This document shows, piece after piece, positions 42,250 through 43,996 of a stretch of DNA of 43,996 bases; positions within the stretch are counted from its first letter, which is position 1, and every line of letters begins with the position of its first letter. Source of the stretch: Actibacterium sp. MT2.3-13A (lineage in GTDB: Bacteria > Pseudomonadota > Alphaproteobacteria > Rhodobacterales > Rhodobacteraceae); contig NZ_JAGSOU010000023.1 of assembly GCF_018139985.1 (NCBI RefSeq), positions 1-43,996 on the forward strand. The letters run 5' to 3'. Both the position numbers and the translations under genes were made by a program. A model generated the notes under the pieces. The model made no database searches and was not told where the DNA came from. It saw nothing but the letters and a program-made list of their open reading frames with translations.

Positions 42250-43219
42250 CGGGCAGGCGCACGGCCAGATCGGCCGGCCATTCGGCATCGGGGTCCAGCC
42301 GCACCGTGGCCACGCCCGGCACGCCGGTCTTCACGAATTCCTGATGCGCGCGCAGGACGTCGGGCGGGATCTGCAGCCTGACCCGGAACATCAGGTTCTC
42401 GCGCTCCTCCTCGGTCTCGACGTATTTCGGGGTGAACTGCGCCTCGCTGGCGACGAAGCTGACCGCGGCGGGCACCACGAATTGCGGCGCCGCGTCGAAG
42501 ACCAGCCGCGCCTCGGCGCCATAGGCCAGTCGACCGGCCTGCGCGGTGGGCAGGTAGATGGTCATCGACACGTCGGTCAGGTCCAGCAGGGTGACCACGC
42601 GGGCGCCGGCGGCCAGCACCTCACCGGGTTCGGCGAGGCGGTATTGCACGCGCCCCGCGCGCGGCGCGGTCAGGGCGAATTCGGCCAGATCGGCGCGCAG
42701 CCGGTCGACCGTGGCCTGCGCCGCCTCGATCCGGGCGCGGGCCGAGGCGATGCCGGCGCGGGCCGAGGCGACGGCGGCCTCGGCGGCGGCCTTCTGGGTG
42801 CGCCGCAGGTCGACGACCTCGCCGGGGGCATAGCCGCGCGCGCCCAGGGTCTCGGCGCGGAACAGCTCCTGCTCTGCGAAGGTGAGGTTGCTTTTCCGCT
42901 CGGCCAGCACGGCGCGGGCCTCGGCCAGGCCCTGCCGTGCGGCGCGCACGCCGGCCTCCGCCTCGCGCAGCTGCGCCTCGATCTGGGTCGGATCGAGCTG
43001 CGCCAGAACCTGCCCGGCCTCGACCATCTCGCCCTCGGAGACGAGGATCTCCTGAAGCCGCCCGCCGAACTTGGTGGCGACATCCACGCGCTCGGCCTCG
43101 ATCCGGCCATTGCCGCGGGCAAAGCCGGCGGGCAGCCCGGCGGCGCGGTCCCGTTGCCACACCCACAGGCCCGCAGCGGCGAGCAGGCCGAGCACGACGA
43201 CAAGGGCGATCCGTTTCAT
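42239..43219 (-). CDS. yhiI: HlyD/YhiI-like membrane-fusion protein of the ABC-2 exporter
   Basis: 326 residues from ATG 43219 (MKRIALVVVLGLLAAAGLWVW), chosen because it opens the N-terminal membrane anchor and has GGAAGG upstream. A lipoyl-type first half (GRIEAERVDVATKFGGRLQEILVSEGEMVEAGQVLAQLD) is followed by a long Ala/Glu/Arg-rich coiled-coil hairpin (about 85-185) and the second half (APRAGRVQYRLAEPGEVLAAGARVV). It links the inner-membrane ABC-2 exporter (38389-42249) to the outer membrane. Confidence 0.92.
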   Translation of the reverse strand: MKRIALVVVLGLLAAAGLWVWQRDRAAGLPAGFARGNGRIEAERVDVATKFGGRLQEILVSEGEMVEAGQVLAQLDPTQIEAQLREAEAGVRAARQGLAEARAVLAERKSNLTFAEQELFRAETLGARGYAPGEVVDLRRTQKAAAEAAVASARAGIASARARIEAAQATVDRLRADLAEFALTAPRAGRVQYRLAEPGEVLAAGARVVTLLDLTDVSMTIYLPTAQAGRLAYGAEARLVFDAAPQFVVPAAVSFVASEAQFTPKYVETEEERENLMFRVRLQIPPDVLRAHQEFVKTGVPGVATVRLDPDAEWPADLAVRLPDDG

Positions 43220-43350
43220 CTTCTGCCAGCCTTCCGTCTTGCCGCGGGGCCACAGGGCGCCCGCGGCCCATGCCCGAGCTAAGCGCGAATTGGCGGTGCG
43301 GCGCAACCGTGCGATGCCTCGGCCCGCATCTGGCCGCGCCCCCGCCTGGC

Positions 43351-43996
43351 TCAGGGCGCGAGGGAGAGCGACAGGCTGAAGCTGTAGCGCGGCTCGCTCA
43401 GCGCCTTGGGCGCCGCGGGCAGACGGGCGCGGCGCACGGTGCTCAGCGCGGCCTCGTCGAGCAGCGCCGATCCAGAGGAGCGCGTGACCGTGACCGAGGC
43501 CAGATCGCCCTGCCGGGTGATGACGATGCCGAGCTGGACGCGGCCGGCGGCGCGGGTGCCGCGGGGGTAGCGCTTGCGCCGCTCGATGGCGGCGCCGATC
43601 GCGCTTTTCCAGCGCGCCATCTCGCTCTGGCGCAGGGCGGCCTCGGCGGTGCTGACCTCGGCGGGGCCGTGATCGCCGGCGGCCTGCCGCCCGCCGCTGC
43701 CGGCGGCTTTCTGCGGCGGGGCCGGGGGCGGCGCGGGCGCGGGCCGCGGCGGCGGCGCGGGCGCATCCGAGGGCGGCGCGGCGGGGCCGGGCAGGGCGGC
43801 AGGCGCCGCTGGAGCCGCCGGGGCGGCGGCGCTCAGCCGCGGCGCGGGCGCGTGCACCGGGGAGGGTGTCGCGTCCGGCGGCAGGGCCGGGGCCGGGGCC
43901 TTCGCCGCTGTCGGCGCGGCGGGCCGGGGCGCGGGATCGGCCGGGCTGGGCAGGACGGTCTCGCGCGGCGCGGACGGCGCGGTCAGGTCCGGCGGC
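43351..43996 (-). CDS. TonB-family energy transducer, 5'-truncated by the window edge
   Basis: The frame is open from the right edge to TGA at 43351-43353, so only the C-terminal 214 codons are visible. A long Pro/Ala-rich stretch (the periplasm-spanning arm, about 120 residues) precedes the globular TonB C-terminal domain: MARWKSAIGAAIERRKRYPRG, VQLGIVITRQGDLASVTVTRSSG, LDEAALSTVRRARLP. In TonB systems this domain contacts TonB-box receptors and transmits proton-motive force supplied by ExbB/ExbD. The N-terminal membrane anchor is outside the window. It is 131 bases upstream of, and unrelated in function to, the adaptor gene at 42239. Confidence 0.87.
   Translation of the reverse strand, partial: PPDLTAPSAPRETVLPSPADPAPRPAAPTAAKAPAPALPPDATPSPVHAPAPRLSAAAPAAPAAPAALPGPAAPPSDAPAPPPRPAPAPPPAPPQKAAGSGGRQAAGDHGPAEVSTAEAALRQSEMARWKSAIGAAIERRKRYPRGTRAAGRVQLGIVITRQGDLASVTVTRSSGSALLDEAALSTVRRARLPAAPKALSEPRYSFSLSLSLAP

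Noticed and set aside
1..43996. CRISPR arrays, rRNA genes, intact insertion sequences or prophage genes
   Set aside because: No regularly spaced direct repeats, rRNA-like stretches or complete transposase genes were seen. The only mobile-element trace is the dead integrase at 427-642.

Overview
The window is GC-rich (about 65-70% by eye), with tightly packed and often overlapping (ATGA-type) genes. It carries TRAP transporters, CoxMSL-type molybdenum hydroxylases and an alphaproteobacterial-style tamA-tamB pair. This suggests an alphaproteobacterium, most likely Rhodobacteraceae (Paracoccus/Rhodovulum/roseobacter-like). The genus is an inference; no marker gene here settles it.

Layout. (1) 1-823: the tail of an unidentified gene, a tRNA-Met(CAT) with its own promoter, and directly behind it a decayed tyrosine-recombinase gene whose catalytic tyrosine codon reads as amber. 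This looks like an old island insertion scar. (2) 824-9625, plus strand: a three-subunit molybdenum hydroxylase (FAD, 2Fe-2S and molybdopterin subunits), a MoaD/ThiS-like sulfur-carrier protein ending in Gly-Gly, a pyroglutamyl-peptidase I, and a four-gene PotABCD-type ABC importer whose binding protein has a Tat signal. (3) 10002-15006: a LysR regulator divergent from a TRAP transporter (dctP-dctQ-dctM) and a mandelate-racemase-type enolase-superfamily enzyme with Asn at the position of the catalytic Asp270. (4) 15300-23474: a CoxG-like protein and a TetR repressor (convergent), then a second molybdenum hydroxylase (FAD, Fe-S, Mo) and a second TRAP transporter. Two nearly identical palindromes overlap the predicted -10 boxes in front of the coxG-like gene and of the second hydroxylase, so the TetR protein probably controls both transcripts. 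(5) 23608-43996, all on the minus strand: an MFS carrier, an RND efflux pump and its adaptor, an EamA exporter, a FrnE-like DsbA protein, a WrbA-type quinone reductase, a LysR regulator, tamB and tamA, a YhhJ/RbbA/HlyD-type ABC-2 exporter, and the 3' part of a tonB-like gene.

How it works together. The left 24 kb reads as accessory catabolism: three independent import systems (one ABC, two TRAP), two molybdenum hydroxylases and an enolase-superfamily enzyme, probably for uptake and oxidation of several small organic acids or N-heterocycles. The sequence does not identify the substrates. The right 20 kb is envelope and efflux biology: outer-membrane assembly (TamAB), drug export and TonB.

The most interesting points are the ABC-importer/pyroglutamyl-peptidase/molybdenum-hydroxylase/MoaD cluster, the shared TetR operator pair, the natural D270N-like enolase-superfamily enzyme, the amber codon at the integrase tyrosine, and the hairpins between binding-protein and permease genes in both TRAP operons. 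No CRISPR array, rRNA or intact mobile element was seen.
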